A stretch of 64,000 nt of DNA, from assembly GCF_005484585.1 (NCBI RefSeq), contig NZ_CP039435.1:2852001-2916000 (forward strand), in the 5' to 3' direction. The translations under genes were made by a program, and so were the position numbers. The stretch is from Brevundimonas sp. SGAir0440. GTDB lineage: Bacteria > Pseudomonadota > Alphaproteobacteria > Caulobacterales > Caulobacteraceae. A model generated the notes under the pieces. The model searched no databases. It worked only from the letters and a program-made list of their open reading frames with translations, and was not told the origin of the DNA. Position 1 is the first letter of the stretch. Each line of letters begins with the position of its first letter. Shown here in pieces: positions 45,331 through 54,347 of this stretch.

Positions 45331-45331
45331 G

Positions 45332-45748
45332 CTAGATTTCCGGCGAGCTTAGAAGACGAACGTCCATGTCCCTGACCGCGTGCAGCTTGCGAGCAAGCTT
45401 GGCATCGGCGGTGACGAGAGGCAGACCTCGCCGCCGCGCCATCACGGCATACAGGCAGTCGGTCATCGAATGATTGAGATCACAAGCAAGATCGAAGGCT
45501 TCAGAGATCAGCTCTCGATGATCGGCCAAATCAACGACTTGCGGGATGACGGACAGGTTTTCCGTCGCGGACGAAGCCTCCAGTTCGCCACGAACCACGT
45601 AGCGGCGAAAGACATTGGCCGCTTCGATCAACATCAGATCCGGAGCAACGGCAGAGCCATGGATTTTACGGGCCTCGATCGCGGCGTCAGCCAGTGGATC
45701 GTCGATGAACCATTTGACGACGACGCTGGCGTCGAAAACCGCACTCAC
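45332..45748 (-). CDS. PIN-domain toxin (VapC/FitB family)
   Basis: Predicted Mg-dependent RNase toxin of 138 residues. PIN acidic residues are visible: FDASVVVKWFIDDP (first Asp), LIEAANVFRRY (Glu), MTDCLYAVMARRRGLPLVTADAKLA (two Asp). ATG 45748 overlaps the antitoxin stop in an ATGA junction. The stop is one base from the fghA start. Targets (tRNA or rRNA) are unknown. Confidence 0.92.
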   Translation of the reverse strand: MSAVFDASVVVKWFIDDPLADAAIEARKIHGSAVAPDLMLIEAANVFRRYVVRGELEASSATENLSVIPQVVDLADHRELISEAFDLACDLNHSMTDCLYAVMARRRGLPLVTADAKLARKLHAVRDMDVRLLSSPEI

Positions 45749-45972
45749 CGATCGCGATCTTCGCGGATAAGGGCCGTCGAATCGAGAGACGAGCCTCGCG
45801 TCTGCTCGCGAGATCGTCGAGACGCGGCTTCAAAGCGAGCCTCGACATCCATCGCCTCACGCACGGCCATGTCCCTGAACTTCTGCTCGAGAGAAATGTT
45901 CTGAGCCTTCGCCATCACCTTGAGGCGGGCGACGACGCCATCATCCAGATCGCGGACAAGAACCTGAGCCAT
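45745..45972 (-). CDS. FitA/VapB-type ribbon-helix-helix antitoxin
   Basis: A 75-residue antitoxin: N-terminal ribbon-helix-helix (AQVLVRDLDDGVVARLKVMAKAQNISLEQKFRDMAVREA), then a charged, probably disordered tail that would neutralise the PIN toxin. It is coupled to the toxin gene by ATGA. A 25-bp dyad lies 4 nt upstream of the ATG, consistent with autoregulation. Confidence 0.9.
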   Translation of the reverse strand: MAQVLVRDLDDGVVARLKVMAKAQNISLEQKFRDMAVREAMDVEARFEAASRRSREQTRGSSLDSTALIREDRDR

Positions 45973-45975
45973 GCG

Positions 45976-46000
45976 TCATGATAGCACAACGCTAGCATGA
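45976..46000 (-). promoter_or_regulatory. operator of the FitAB-like toxin-antitoxin pair
   Basis: Inverted repeat TCATGATAGC-ACAAC-GCTAGCATGA with a single mismatch, directly upstream of the antitoxin start. No Shine-Dalgarno sequence fits between it and the ATG, so the message may be leaderless or nearly so. Confidence 0.65.
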
Positions 46001-46010
46001 CCACAACGCT

Positions 46011-46394
46011 TCACCCCACCCGGTGCATGGCGCAGATCTTGTTGCCGGACGGATCGCGCAGATAGGCCAGGATCATGGGGCCGAAGGGGCCCTTGCGTTC
46101 GCCGGGCGGGTCCTCGATGGCGCGACCGCCGGCGGCGACGCCCTCGTCATGGAAGGCCTGGACCATCTCGGCCGTCTTGGCGTGAAAGCCGATGGTGCCG
46201 CCGTTGGCGTGGCAGGCCGGCTCGCCGTCGATCGGCGCGCCGATCGCAAAGGCGCCCATGCGGGTGCGCCACCAGTAGCGGCCCTTGGGGTCCGGCCCCT
46301 GGCCCGGCTCGACGCCAAGGGCGCCGAGCGCGGCGTCATAGAACCGGCGCGACGCCTCGATGTCGTTGGCGCCGACGGTGACGTGGGTGAACAT
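46011..46394 (-). CDS. VOC (glyoxalase/bleomycin-resistance) family protein
   Basis: A 127-residue vicinal-oxygen-chelate protein: FTHVTVGANDIEASRRFYDAALGALG at the start, RYWWRTRMGAFAIG, AKTAEMVQAFHDEGVAAGG and ILAYLRDPSGNKICAMH. The metal-ligand pattern is partial, so it may be a binding protein. It lies between the class III alcohol dehydrogenase gene and the toxin-antitoxin pair; in related operons a VOC gene sits directly between the dehydrogenase and fghA. Confidence 0.88.
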   Translation of the reverse strand: MFTHVTVGANDIEASRRFYDAALGALGVEPGQGPDPKGRYWWRTRMGAFAIGAPIDGEPACHANGGTIGFHAKTAEMVQAFHDEGVAAGGRAIEDPPGERKGPFGPMILAYLRDPSGNKICAMHRVG

Positions 46395-46455
46395 GATCAG
46401 ACCTCCCTCTTTCGGTCCGTTTCCTTAAACAACGAACCGAGCGACGCGCAAGGCG

Positions 46456-47562
<1,107 letters not shown>

Positions 47563-47743
47563 GGCGGGGGCTCCTTGGTTTGACGCCTGTGTGTCACGAG
47601 CGGCGCGGCAAGCGCTAGTCCGTGCTGGAATGCATGACGATTTTTCGCATCCGTCCGCAGACTGGGCGCCATCGAGACACACGACAGACTTGCATCACCC
47701 ACTCGCGCCAATAGTCTGGGCCGGCAACGAAGAGACACCGATT

Positions 47744-48400
47744 ATGCTGGCCTGGTTCCTTGCAGCCGCCCTGAGCTTGACCGATCTATCACCTGCCGTC
47801 GAAGCGGCGCTTCGTCCCCTGACGGAGGCGATTGCGAGCGCGCGAGCCAAACAGGCGGCGTTGCCCGACAATCCTACGCCGCGCGAACAGTTGGAGTTGG
47901 CGCTGGCCCTGGATCAGGAACCGCTCAAGGCGATGCACAGCGTTGATCTCTCCACCCTTTCGGAGGCGGATCGACGGACCGCGCGTGCTGCGGCCGAAGC
48001 GCGGCTCGACGCCCTCAGTGAAGAGACCGTCGCCACCGTCCTGTCACTCGTTCCGGCGGAAGGTTGGTTCTCCAACGCCGTCTATGGCCAGGATGCGGCG
48101 ACTGGGGCCTTTCTGGTCATCCAACATGCCGACACCGCATTACAGAAGCGCTTCCTGCCCGCCCTGGAAGCGATGGCTGACCATGGCGAGGCGCTGAAGT
48201 GGCAGTACGCGATGATGTACGACCGCATCGCCGTGGCCGAAAACCGTCCGCAAAGGTATGGCACCCAGATGCAACGCGTCGCCGGTCGAATGGTCCCCGC
48301 CCCTACGGAAGACCCGGAACGGCTGGAACAACGCCGCGCGCCAATGGGGTTCCGCTGGACCAACTATAACGCTTATCTGGCGAACTTCGGCGCTTGCTGA
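47744..48400 (+). CDS. DUF6624-like exported protein
   Basis: A 218-residue protein with a short N-terminal hydrophobic signal ([17 protein letters not shown]). The body resembles DUF6624: [77 protein letters not shown], with the conserved QHAD and Q(R)YGTQ patterns. No function is established. ATG 47744 begins the signal; the frame extends back to 47438 without support. Confidence 0.72.
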   Translation: MLAWFLAAALSLTDLSPAVEAALRPLTEAIASARAKQAALPDNPTPREQLELALALDQEPLKAMHSVDLSTLSEADRRTARAAAEARLDALSEETVATVLSLVPAEGWFSNAVYGQDAATGAFLVIQHADTALQKRFLPALEAMADHGEALKWQYAMMYDRIAVAENRPQRYGTQMQRVAGRMVPAPTEDPERLEQRRAPMGFRWTNYNAYLANFGAC

Positions 48401-48431
48401 ACGCCGAATAGAGCTGGCACACAGTCAGATC

Positions 48432-49133
48432 ATGAACCTCGTCGTCCTGACCGGGGCCGGCATATCGGCCGAGAGCGGCGTGCCCACGTTTCGGGCGTCG
48501 GACGGGCTGTGGTGCGGGCATCGGGTGGAGGATGTGGCGACGCCCGAGGGCTATGCGGCCGATCCGGCGCTGGTGCAGGACTTCTATAATCAGCGACGGC
48601 GGCAGTTGGCCGAGGTCCAGCCGAATGCGGCGCACCGGGCGCTGGCGGCGTTGGCGGCGCGGTGGCGTGGCGACTTTCTGCTGGTGACGCAGAACGTGGA
48701 CGATCTGCACGACAGGGCGCTTGAAGAGACGCCGCCGGCCGCCGGGTTCGCGCTGATCCATATGCACGGCGAACTGCTGAAAGGCCGCTGCACCCGGTCC
48801 GGCGTCGTGATGGACTGGGCCGGGGACATGGCGGCGGACGAAGCCTCGCCGCATCATCCCGACGGCGTCATGCGGCCGCACATCGTCTGGTTCGGGGAGA
48901 TGCCGCTTCAGATGGAGCGGATCGAGCGGGCGCTGGAGGCCTGCGACCTGTTCGTGTCCATCGGCACGTCCGGCGCGGTCTATCCGGCGGCGGGGTTCGT
49001 GCAGGCGGCGCGGTATGCCGGGGCGCGGACGGTCGAGATCAACCTGGAGCCGACGTCGGGGGCGCGCCTGTTCGACGAAGGCGTTTACGGGCCGGCGACG
49101 CAGGCCGTGCCGGCCTTCTTCGACACGCTGTAG
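48432..49133 (+). CDS. cobB: NAD-dependent protein deacylase (sirtuin, CobB-like)
   Basis: Removes acyl groups from lysines using NAD; 233 residues. Signatures: [31 protein letters not shown] (the Tyr/Arg pair of succinyl-lysine-preferring class III sirtuins), [18 protein letters not shown] (catalytic His) and [11 protein letters not shown]. The usual second pair of zinc cysteines between RCTRSG and RPHIVWFGE is missing. ATG 48432 is the conserved start. Confidence 0.93.
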   Translation: MNLVVLTGAGISAESGVPTFRASDGLWCGHRVEDVATPEGYAADPALVQDFYNQRRRQLAEVQPNAAHRALAALAARWRGDFLLVTQNVDDLHDRALEETPPAAGFALIHMHGELLKGRCTRSGVVMDWAGDMAADEASPHHPDGVMRPHIVWFGEMPLQMERIERALEACDLFVSIGTSGAVYPAAGFVQAARYAGARTVEINLEPTSGARLFDEGVYGPATQAVPAFFDTL

Positions 49134-49134
49134 A

Positions 49135-49175
49135 GACGAAAACGGCGGCCGCTGCGAAGGCGGCCGCCGTTCCGG
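49135..49175. terminator. bidirectional terminator between sirtuin and OmpA-like genes
   Basis: Perfect 12-bp stem (49141-49152 with 49160-49171) with a TGCGAAG loop, followed on the minus strand by TTTTCGTC. It lies 7 nt after the sirtuin stop and 23 nt after that of the OmpA-like gene. The loop and flanks closely resemble the terminator at 29003-29042. Confidence 0.75.
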
Positions 49176-49194
49176 CGTTCGAGGTCGAGGCGGC

Positions 49195-49746
49195 TTAGGC
49201 CAGGACGACGATGGTCACGCGGCGGTTCTGCGAACGGCCTTCCGGCGTGTCGTTCGAGGCCACCGGCTGTTCCTGGCCATAGGAGATGGTGGCCATGCGG
49301 TTCAGGGCGACGCCCTGACGATTCAGGAAGCGACGCACGGCCTCGGCGCGTTGCTCGCCCAGCTGGTCGTTATGCTCAGGCGTGCCGGTCGAGTCGGTAT
49401 AGCCCTGGATTTCCAGATAGACGTTCTTGTTCTCGCCCTGCAGACGCTGGGCGAACTGGGCCAGGCGCTGCTCGGCCTCGGGCGACAGGGCCGCCGCGTC
49501 GGTGGGGAATTTCACGGAATCGTCCGACAGCACGACCTGATAGAGGAACTTGCCCTCGGCCAGTTTGTGCGCGTCGTTGGCGCGTTGCAGGGCCTGGCCT
49601 GCGGTGCCTTCGACGGTGGTCACGCGGTTGTCGACGACTTCGACCTGATCACGCACGAAACGATGGCTGGCGCAGCCGCTGGCCGCAAAGCCGAGGGCGA
49701 TGAGGGCGCCGCCGACGACCGCCGTCCTGAGTTTCGATCTGCTCAA
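49195..49746 (-). CDS. OmpA-family peptidoglycan-associated lipoprotein
   Basis: A 183-residue envelope protein: lipoprotein signal ending FAASGCAS, a coiled-coil segment (VRDQVEVVDNRVTTVEGTAGQALQRANDAHKLAEG), then an OmpA/Pal peptidoglycan-binding domain (IQGYTDSTGTPEHNDQLGEQRAEAVRRFLNRQGV, SQNRRVTIVVLA). No ATG fits: the signal starts at a TTG (49746) with GGAG 8 nt upstream. The much longer upstream frame is a shadow of the TonB-like gene. It probably anchors the outer membrane to the wall. Confidence 0.88.
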   Translation of the reverse strand: MSRSKLRTAVVGGALIALGFAASGCASHRFVRDQVEVVDNRVTTVEGTAGQALQRANDAHKLAEGKFLYQVVLSDDSVKFPTDAAALSPEAEQRLAQFAQRLQGENKNVYLEIQGYTDSTGTPEHNDQLGEQRAEAVRRFLNRQGVALNRMATISYGQEQPVASNDTPEGRSQNRRVTIVVLA

Positions 49747-50122
49747 GTTCTGTCTCCTTCTTGCCGGGAGCGCCACACCCAGTTCATGCGCAAGATGAAA
49801 ATGGCGTATGAGACAAGGCGGAGTAATGACGCGCTTTGGGCGGCATCGTGTCAGCTTGACCATAAGCCAATCGAATACTCGCGTTATTCTTGCAGAAGGA
49901 CGGAACCATCGCCTCAGTGAAGGCGTTGCGCCGCCGACGGCCGATGTCGGAAGGCGGACACGCTCATCTATCGCCGCTCTGCGCCGTCGCACGGTTGTAT
50001 TCACGCCGACGCCACTTTCCTGACGCGACCGAATGTTTTCAACGGGGCCTGTCGGTTTTTTACAGGCGTTTTGTCCCGATGACCATGCGGCGGCGTGTTC
50101 AACTCCCATCACGGATCGGCGA
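49747..50122. other. intergenic region between OmpA-like and TonB-like genes
   Basis: Divergent intergenic stretch of about 376 nt. It contains TTGACC at about 49856 and a short stem CCTGT/ACAGG around T6 near 50048-50066. No RNA gene or convincing small protein is seen; an in-frame ATG at 50033 could extend the TonB-like gene by 30 residues. Confidence 0.35.
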
Positions 50123-50956
50123 TTGAGCGCGGCGCGCACACGGCGCTGGGCGCTGGCGGCGACGCCGATCCTGGCCGCGCATCTGGGACTGGCGCTGCTG
50201 ATGCGCGGCGGTGCGGAGCCGATCGTCGAGGCGCCGCAGACGCCGCCGATGATGGTCGAACTGGTCGAGCCGCCCCCGCCGCCGCCGCCGCCCGCGCGCG
50301 TGATTGCGCCTGATCCCTCGCCCAAGCCCGATGCGCCGGCCGCCGCCGCCCAGGCGGCCGCGCCGCCCAAACCCGCACCCCAGCGGCGACCGCCGGCCGT
50401 GGCGGCGGCGCGACCGCGACTGGTTGTCACCAAACGCCCGCCCGACGTCGAACCCCTGCCCGCCGCGCCCGCCCCGCCGGGTCCGCCCCTGCCCCTGCTG
50501 GGCGCAGCCCAGATCGCCGGCGCCATGACTGTGGGCGCAGGCCCGGGCGGCGGCGGCGGAACCGGCGTGGGCGGATCGAGCGGATCGGGCGGGACCGGCG
50601 CCGGTTCAGGCTCCGGCGGAGGGTCTTGCGACATGGTGCGCTGGGTCCAGGACGCCGTGCGCGATGACCAGGCCGTGCGCCGCGCCGTCATCGCCGCATC
50701 CCAGGACATGGACGCGAACGGCCGCGCCATCCTGGTCTGGAACGGCGACTGGCTGCAAAGCCGTAACCAGGCCGGCAAGGGTCTGGCGGGCGTGCGCCAG
50801 GCCATCGCCCTGGAAGTCGCCTTCGCCCCGGCCGAGTGCAAGCGCCAGCGCATGACGGGCCTGGCGGTCCTGAAGCTGGAAGACCGCCCCGGCGGCGCGC
50901 AACTGGCCTTGGGCAAGGGCAGCTGGCGCTGGTCGGACCTGCTAGGCGCGGGCTGA
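50123..50956 (+). CDS. TonB-like periplasm-spanning protein
   Basis: A protein of about 277 residues: an N-terminal membrane anchor (WALAATPILAAHLGLALL), a long Pro/Ala/Lys-rich spacer (VELVEPPPPPPPPARV onward, residues 50-145), a glycine/serine-rich linker (GGGGGTGVGGSSGSGG) and a C-terminal domain with DMVRWVQDAVRDDQAVRRAV and ILVWNGDWLQ. The architecture is that of TonB or TonB-related proteins, but the last domain is not a classic TonB C-terminus. The start is uncertain: TTG 50123 gives a typical anchor; ATG 50033 is alternative. Confidence 0.7.
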   Translation: MSAARTRRWALAATPILAAHLGLALLMRGGAEPIVEAPQTPPMMVELVEPPPPPPPPARVIAPDPSPKPDAPAAAAQAAAPPKPAPQRRPPAVAAARPRLVVTKRPPDVEPLPAAPAPPGPPLPLLGAAQIAGAMTVGAGPGGGGGTGVGGSSGSGGTGAGSGSGGGSCDMVRWVQDAVRDDQAVRRAVIAASQDMDANGRAILVWNGDWLQSRNQAGKGLAGVRQAIALEVAFAPAECKRQRMTGLAVLKLEDRPGGAQLALGKGSWRWSDLLGAG

Positions 50957-51270
50957 TACCCCAAACGTCCATTCAGACGGTCGCCTGCAAAAACACCGTC
51001 TACTTCGTCTAATTCGTCTGATTTCTCCCTCCCAGACCGTGCGATGCGTTTCGTGCGGACGAACCGAGACAGGATCGCACGGCTTAAAAGCGTGGGCAGG
51101 AAGATGACGCCGGCGGGCGATAGAAGATTGAAAATATTGGACTGACCTCAAGCGAATAGGATGGCCGGCCTCTTGGCGATCGTGCGGCGAGCGGAGCGAA
51201 ACTGGAGGATCACGAAAGAAAGACGCGCGCGCGGTTGCGCTCCCCTCGCCGGACACGCACCTAGCCTGCC
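50957..51270. other. non-coding stretch with tandem 9-mers and a nested hairpin
   Basis: A 314-nt gap before selO. It holds three head-to-tail 9-nt repeats (CGTCTACTT, CGTCTAATT, CGTCTGATT at 50997-51023) and a nested stem: CCGTGCGAT (51037-51045) with ATCGCACGG (51074-51082), enclosing TTCGT-GCGG-ACGAA. The second half up to 51270 shows no feature. It could be a structured leader or small RNA. Confidence 0.45.
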
Positions 51271-52716
51271 ATGCCCGTCTCTCCCGACTATCGCCCCGAA
51301 CCGCGCTTCTTCGATTTGGGCGCGGACTATGCCGATGCGGTTCAGGCCGCGGATTTTCCGCAGACGATACTGCGGTTTCGCAACGACCGCGCGGCGGCCG
51401 AGGTCGGGCTGGAGGGGCTGAGCGAGGCGAAATGGATCGCCGCGTTCGGGCGGTTCGAGCCCCTGCCGGGGCAGCCCGGTCCGATCGCCATGCGTTATCA
51501 CGGGCACCAGTTCCGGCACTACAATCCCGATCTGGGCGACGGGCGCGGGTTTCTGGCGGCGCAGATGCGCGCTCAAGCAACGAGCGACCGCGTCGCGAGT
51601 GATAGCGCTCAAGGCCGGCTGCTCGACTTGGGCACCAAAGGCTCTGGCCAGACGCCCTGGTCGCGGGGCGGCGATGGGCGGCTGACGTTGAAGGGCGGGG
51701 TGCGCGAGGTTCTGGCGGCGACGATGCTGGAGGCGCAAGGCGTCCCGACCAGTCGCGCCTTTTCGCTGATCGAGACCGGCGAAGCGCTGGAGCGTGGGGA
51801 CGAGCCGTCGCCGACGCGGTCGGCCGTTCTGGTGCGGCTGTCGCACAGCCATGTGCGGTTCGGGACGTTCCAGCGCGCGGCCTATCTGGGGCGCAAGGAC
51901 CAGATCGAAGCGCTGATCGAACATGTGCGCAGCCTGTATCATCCGGGCGTCGCCGCCGGCGATGCGCCCGCCCTGCTGACCGCCATCGTCGAGTCCTCGG
52001 CGAAACTGACGGCGCGGTGGATCGCGGCGGGCTTCGTGCACGGGGTTCTGAACACCGACAATCTGAACGTCACCGGCGAGAGCTTCGACTACGGCCCCTG
52101 GCGGTTCCTGCCCGAATACGACCCGGCCTTCACCGCCGCCTATTTCGACCAGACGGGCCTGTACGCCTTCGCGCGTCAGCCCGAGGCCGTGTTCTGGAAC
52201 CTGACGCAGTTGGCCGGGTGCCTGAAACTTGTCGCCGAGGTCGAACCGTTGGCGGATGCGCTGAACGGCTTCGGTCCCGCCTATATCCGTGAACTGCGCG
52301 CCGCCTTCCTGATGCGACTGGGCGTCCACAGCCTGGGCGAGGCGGCGGATCAGCGGCTGGTCGATACGACGCTGGCCCTGTTGCGTGAGGGCCGCGCGGC
52401 GCTGCGGTGGGAGCCGCTGTTCTTCGACTGGTTCGGCGGCTTCGCCTCCTCGGCCCGCGCCTTGTCGGGACCGCGCGCGAAACTGTACCAGGGCGAGGCC
52501 TTCGACGCCTTCCGCTTTGCTTTGATGGAACACGAACCCGACCGGATCGAGCGTCTGGAGCATCCGATGTTCGCCGCGCGCGAGCCGGAAGAGATGCTGA
52601 TCGACGAGGTCGAGGCGATCTGGGCCGCCGTCGCCGACGCCGACGACTGGGCGCCCTTCCAGGCCAAGCTGGATCGGCTGGAGGCGGCGCGTCTGGCCTG
52701 GGGCTTTACGGCCTGA
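51271..52716 (+). CDS. selO: SelO/YdiU family protein adenylyltransferase
   Basis: Pseudokinase-fold enzyme that transfers AMP from ATP to protein hydroxyls; 481 residues. Visible: YHGHQFRHYNPDLGDGRG, LDLGTKGSGQTPWSRGGDGRLTLKGGVREVLA, HSHVRFGTFQRAAY, GFVHGVLNTDNLNVTGESFDYGPW (catalytic loop) and RFLPEYDPAFTAAYFDQTGLY. Between ALAAQMRAQ and GRLLDL a 12-residue in-frame insertion flanked by 9-bp direct repeats is present. E. coli YdiU has none there. No Shine-Dalgarno sequence is obvious. Confidence 0.94.
   Translation: MPVSPDYRPEPRFFDLGADYADAVQAADFPQTILRFRNDRAAAEVGLEGLSEAKWIAAFGRFEPLPGQPGPIAMRYHGHQFRHYNPDLGDGRGFLAAQMRAQATSDRVASDSAQGRLLDLGTKGSGQTPWSRGGDGRLTLKGGVREVLAATMLEAQGVPTSRAFSLIETGEALERGDEPSPTRSAVLVRLSHSHVRFGTFQRAAYLGRKDQIEALIEHVRSLYHPGVAAGDAPALLTAIVESSAKLTARWIAAGFVHGVLNTDNLNVTGESFDYGPWRFLPEYDPAFTAAYFDQTGLYAFARQPEAVFWNLTQLAGCLKLVAEVEPLADALNGFGPAYIRELRAAFLMRLGVHSLGEAADQRLVDTTLALLREGRAALRWEPLFFDWFGGFASSARALSGPRAKLYQGEAFDAFRFALMEHEPDRIERLEHPMFAAREPEEMLIDEVEAIWAAVADADDWAPFQAKLDRLEAARLAWGFTA
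51569..51613 (+). repeat. 9-bp direct repeats flanking a small insertion in selO
   Basis: GCGCTCAAG occurs at 51569-51577 and 51605-51613, exactly 36 nt apart, bracketing 27 nt. The 36-nt unit adds 12 in-frame codons. This looks like a miniature element or slippage insertion that kept the frame. Confidence 0.6.
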
Positions 52717-52744
52717 CGCCGAACCTTACGAAAGCTTCATCTCG

Positions 52745-52791
52745 TTTATCGATAATGGTATTGCCCGTTTATCGATAAATGCATATCGATA
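52745..52791 (+). promoter_or_regulatory. triple ATCGAT dyad operator of the DUF2975/XRE pair
   Basis: TTATCGATAA (52746-52755), TTTATCGATAAA (52768-52779) and TATCGATA (52784-52791) are three perfect palindromes with centres 23 and 14 nt apart, upstream of the DUF2975 gene. GATAAT at 52751 could be a -10. The likely ligand is the XRE regulator encoded at 53380. Confidence 0.65.
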
Positions 52792-52839
52792 GTCACCAAG
52801 GCGGTCGCGGAGGGCGACCCGAAGGGAAGGGCTTTCGAG

Positions 52840-53367
52840 ATGAAACTGATCGGCAAATATTCAATCGCAAGCGCCCTGCGCTGGTGCTTAGGGTTCGCAA
52901 ACGTCTTCGTCATGCTGGCGACGATCGTCATGGCGATCTGTTTGCTGGGCAGCGTCATATCGCCGGACTTCGCAGCAGGCTTCATCGACGGAATGAAGGA
53001 TCTGGACAACAGCACAGCCCGCGATCTGCACTGGCCGGAGCGTCTGACGCTGTTGGGCGCCTTCATGGCCTGCGGCTTCACCTGGTGGATCATCAACCGG
53101 CTGCGGCGCATCCTGCTGTCGGTCAATCAGGGCGACGCCTTCGAGTTCGCCAACGTCAAACGGCTGCAAGGCGTGGGCCTGGGCCTGATCGGCATTCAGC
53201 TGACGGCGCTGCTGCTGGTCTTCGTCGCTCCGCAGAGCATCGGCCAGTCGCCATCCGACTATGACTTCGACCTGGGGTCCTGGCTGGGCATTCTGGTGGT
53301 CTTTATCCTGGCCGAGGTGTTCCGGCAGGGGTCGGCCATGCGCGACGAACAGCTAACCACGGTCTGA
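52840..53367 (+). CDS. DUF2975 membrane protein
   Basis: A 175-residue protein with four hydrophobic helices (about 18-42, 68-85, 115-135, 143-162) and the DUF2975 signature LRRILLSVNQGDAFEFANVKRLQGVGLGLIGIQL. It is encoded directly upstream of an XRE regulator (12-nt gap), the standard arrangement of this family. The role is unknown, presumably membrane sensing that feeds the regulator. It has a good ribosome site (GAAGGGAAGGG). Confidence 0.88.
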   Translation: MKLIGKYSIASALRWCLGFANVFVMLATIVMAICLLGSVISPDFAAGFIDGMKDLDNSTARDLHWPERLTLLGAFMACGFTWWIINRLRRILLSVNQGDAFEFANVKRLQGVGLGLIGIQLTALLLVFVAPQSIGQSPSDYDFDLGSWLGILVVFILAEVFRQGSAMRDEQLTTV

Positions 53368-53379
53368 GGAGCGCGCGCC

Positions 53380-53598
53380 ATGATTATGATCCAACTGGAC
53401 CGGCTGCTGCTCGAACGCCGGATGTCCCTGACCGAACTGTCCGACCGCGTCGGCGTCACCCTGGCCAATCTGTCGATCCTGAAGACCGGCAAGGCCCGCG
53501 CGGTGCGCTTCTCGACCCTGGACGCCCTGTGTCGCGAACTGGATTGCCAACCCGGCGACCTGATCGTCCAGACGCCGGGGCCGCAGCCCGAAGACTGA
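53380..53598 (+). CDS. YozG-like XRE/Cro-C1 regulator
   Basis: A 72-residue helix-turn-helix protein: IMIQLDRLLLERRMSLTELSDRVGVTLANLSILKTGKARAVRFSTLDALCRELDCQPGDLI, the compact YozG-type repressor. It is coupled to the DUF2975 gene and probably binds the ATCGAT dyads at 52745-52791 to regulate both. Confidence 0.9.
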   Translation: MIMIQLDRLLLERRMSLTELSDRVGVTLANLSILKTGKARAVRFSTLDALCRELDCQPGDLIVQTPGPQPED

Positions 53599-53667
53599 GT
53601 TCGCGCGTCGCAAAGCCTTGTGGGGCATTGGGAATCGGCCCAATGCCCCCGGCCCGTAACAGAAAGT

Positions 53668-53705
53668 CATCAACTGATGTCATCAGTTGATGTCATCGCA
53701 TGATG
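53668..53705 (+). promoter_or_regulatory. palindromic operator upstream of doxX
   Basis: Perfect 12-bp inverted repeat (53668-53679 with 53681-53692, one-base centre) containing ACTGATG-T-CATCAGT, followed by a further TGTCATC and TGATGACA. The density of TGATGNCATCA-like elements indicates a dimeric repressor site. The regulator is not identified. Confidence 0.55.
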
Positions 53706-53809
53706 ACAACCGACTGAAGCGCCGCTATATAGGCTTCAGCGAACGGCTCTCCGGGGAACGCCCCCAGGACCGGATCGCAGCCGTTCATGACCTTCAGGCG
53801 TCCTCCCCG

Positions 53810-54226
53810 ATGACCACCTCGACCTTCACCCCCGCGCCGTCGCGCAACCGCGCCGCCTACGCCAACATCGCCCTCTGGACGCTACAGGGCTGGATCGCGA
53901 TGTTCTTCATCGCCGCCGGTTACGCCAAGCTGACCGAGCCGATGACCAACCTGATCAATCTGATGGGCTGGCCCGCCGTCGCGCCCGAGAACATGGTGCG
54001 CGGCCTGGGCGTGGTCGAGATCGTTCTGGCCATGGGCGTGTTGAGCCCGCTGATCTCGTGGCGGGTGGGTCGCCCCCTGCTACTGACGGCGGCGGTCGGC
54101 CTGATCATCATGGAAGCGACCATGATGATGATCCACGCGTTGAGCCAGGACTTCGGCCTGGCGGCGGTCAACGCCGTCCTGCTGGCCATAACGGTTCCGG
54201 TGCTGCTGGGCCGCCGCAAGGCCTGA
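53810..54226 (+). CDS. DoxX-like family membrane protein
   Basis: A 138-residue inner-membrane protein with four helices; family features WIAMFFIAAGYAKLTEP and VRGLGVVEIVLAMGVLSPLISW. Members are linked to thiol or redox homeostasis. ATG 53810 is chosen because the membrane part starts there and the upstream portion of the frame is occupied by the palindrome at 53668-53705. Confidence 0.82.
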   Translation: MTTSTFTPAPSRNRAAYANIALWTLQGWIAMFFIAAGYAKLTEPMTNLINLMGWPAVAPENMVRGLGVVEIVLAMGVLSPLISWRVGRPLLLTAAVGLIIMEATMMMIHALSQDFGLAAVNAVLLAITVPVLLGRRKA

Positions 54227-54279
54227 TTTGAACGAGATCGAACGCTGGGCCCCTCTCCCCCCTGCAGTCCGGCGTTTGC

Positions 54280-54312
54280 GCCCGGAGCTTCCCCCCAGGC
54301 TCCGGGCTTTTT
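54280..54312 (+). terminator. doxX terminator
   Basis: Perfect 9-bp stem GCCCGGAGC/GCTCCGGGC with a 10-nt loop and a T5 tail. Confidence 0.85.
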
Positions 54313-54347
54313 CATGCCTGATCGTCAGCAAGAGAGAAAAGCTTACC

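Noticed and set aside
50942..51580. 212-codon minus-strand frame across the selO upstream region
   Set aside because: Low-complexity Arg/Ser/Pro composition and overlap with selO; no ribosome site or family resemblance.
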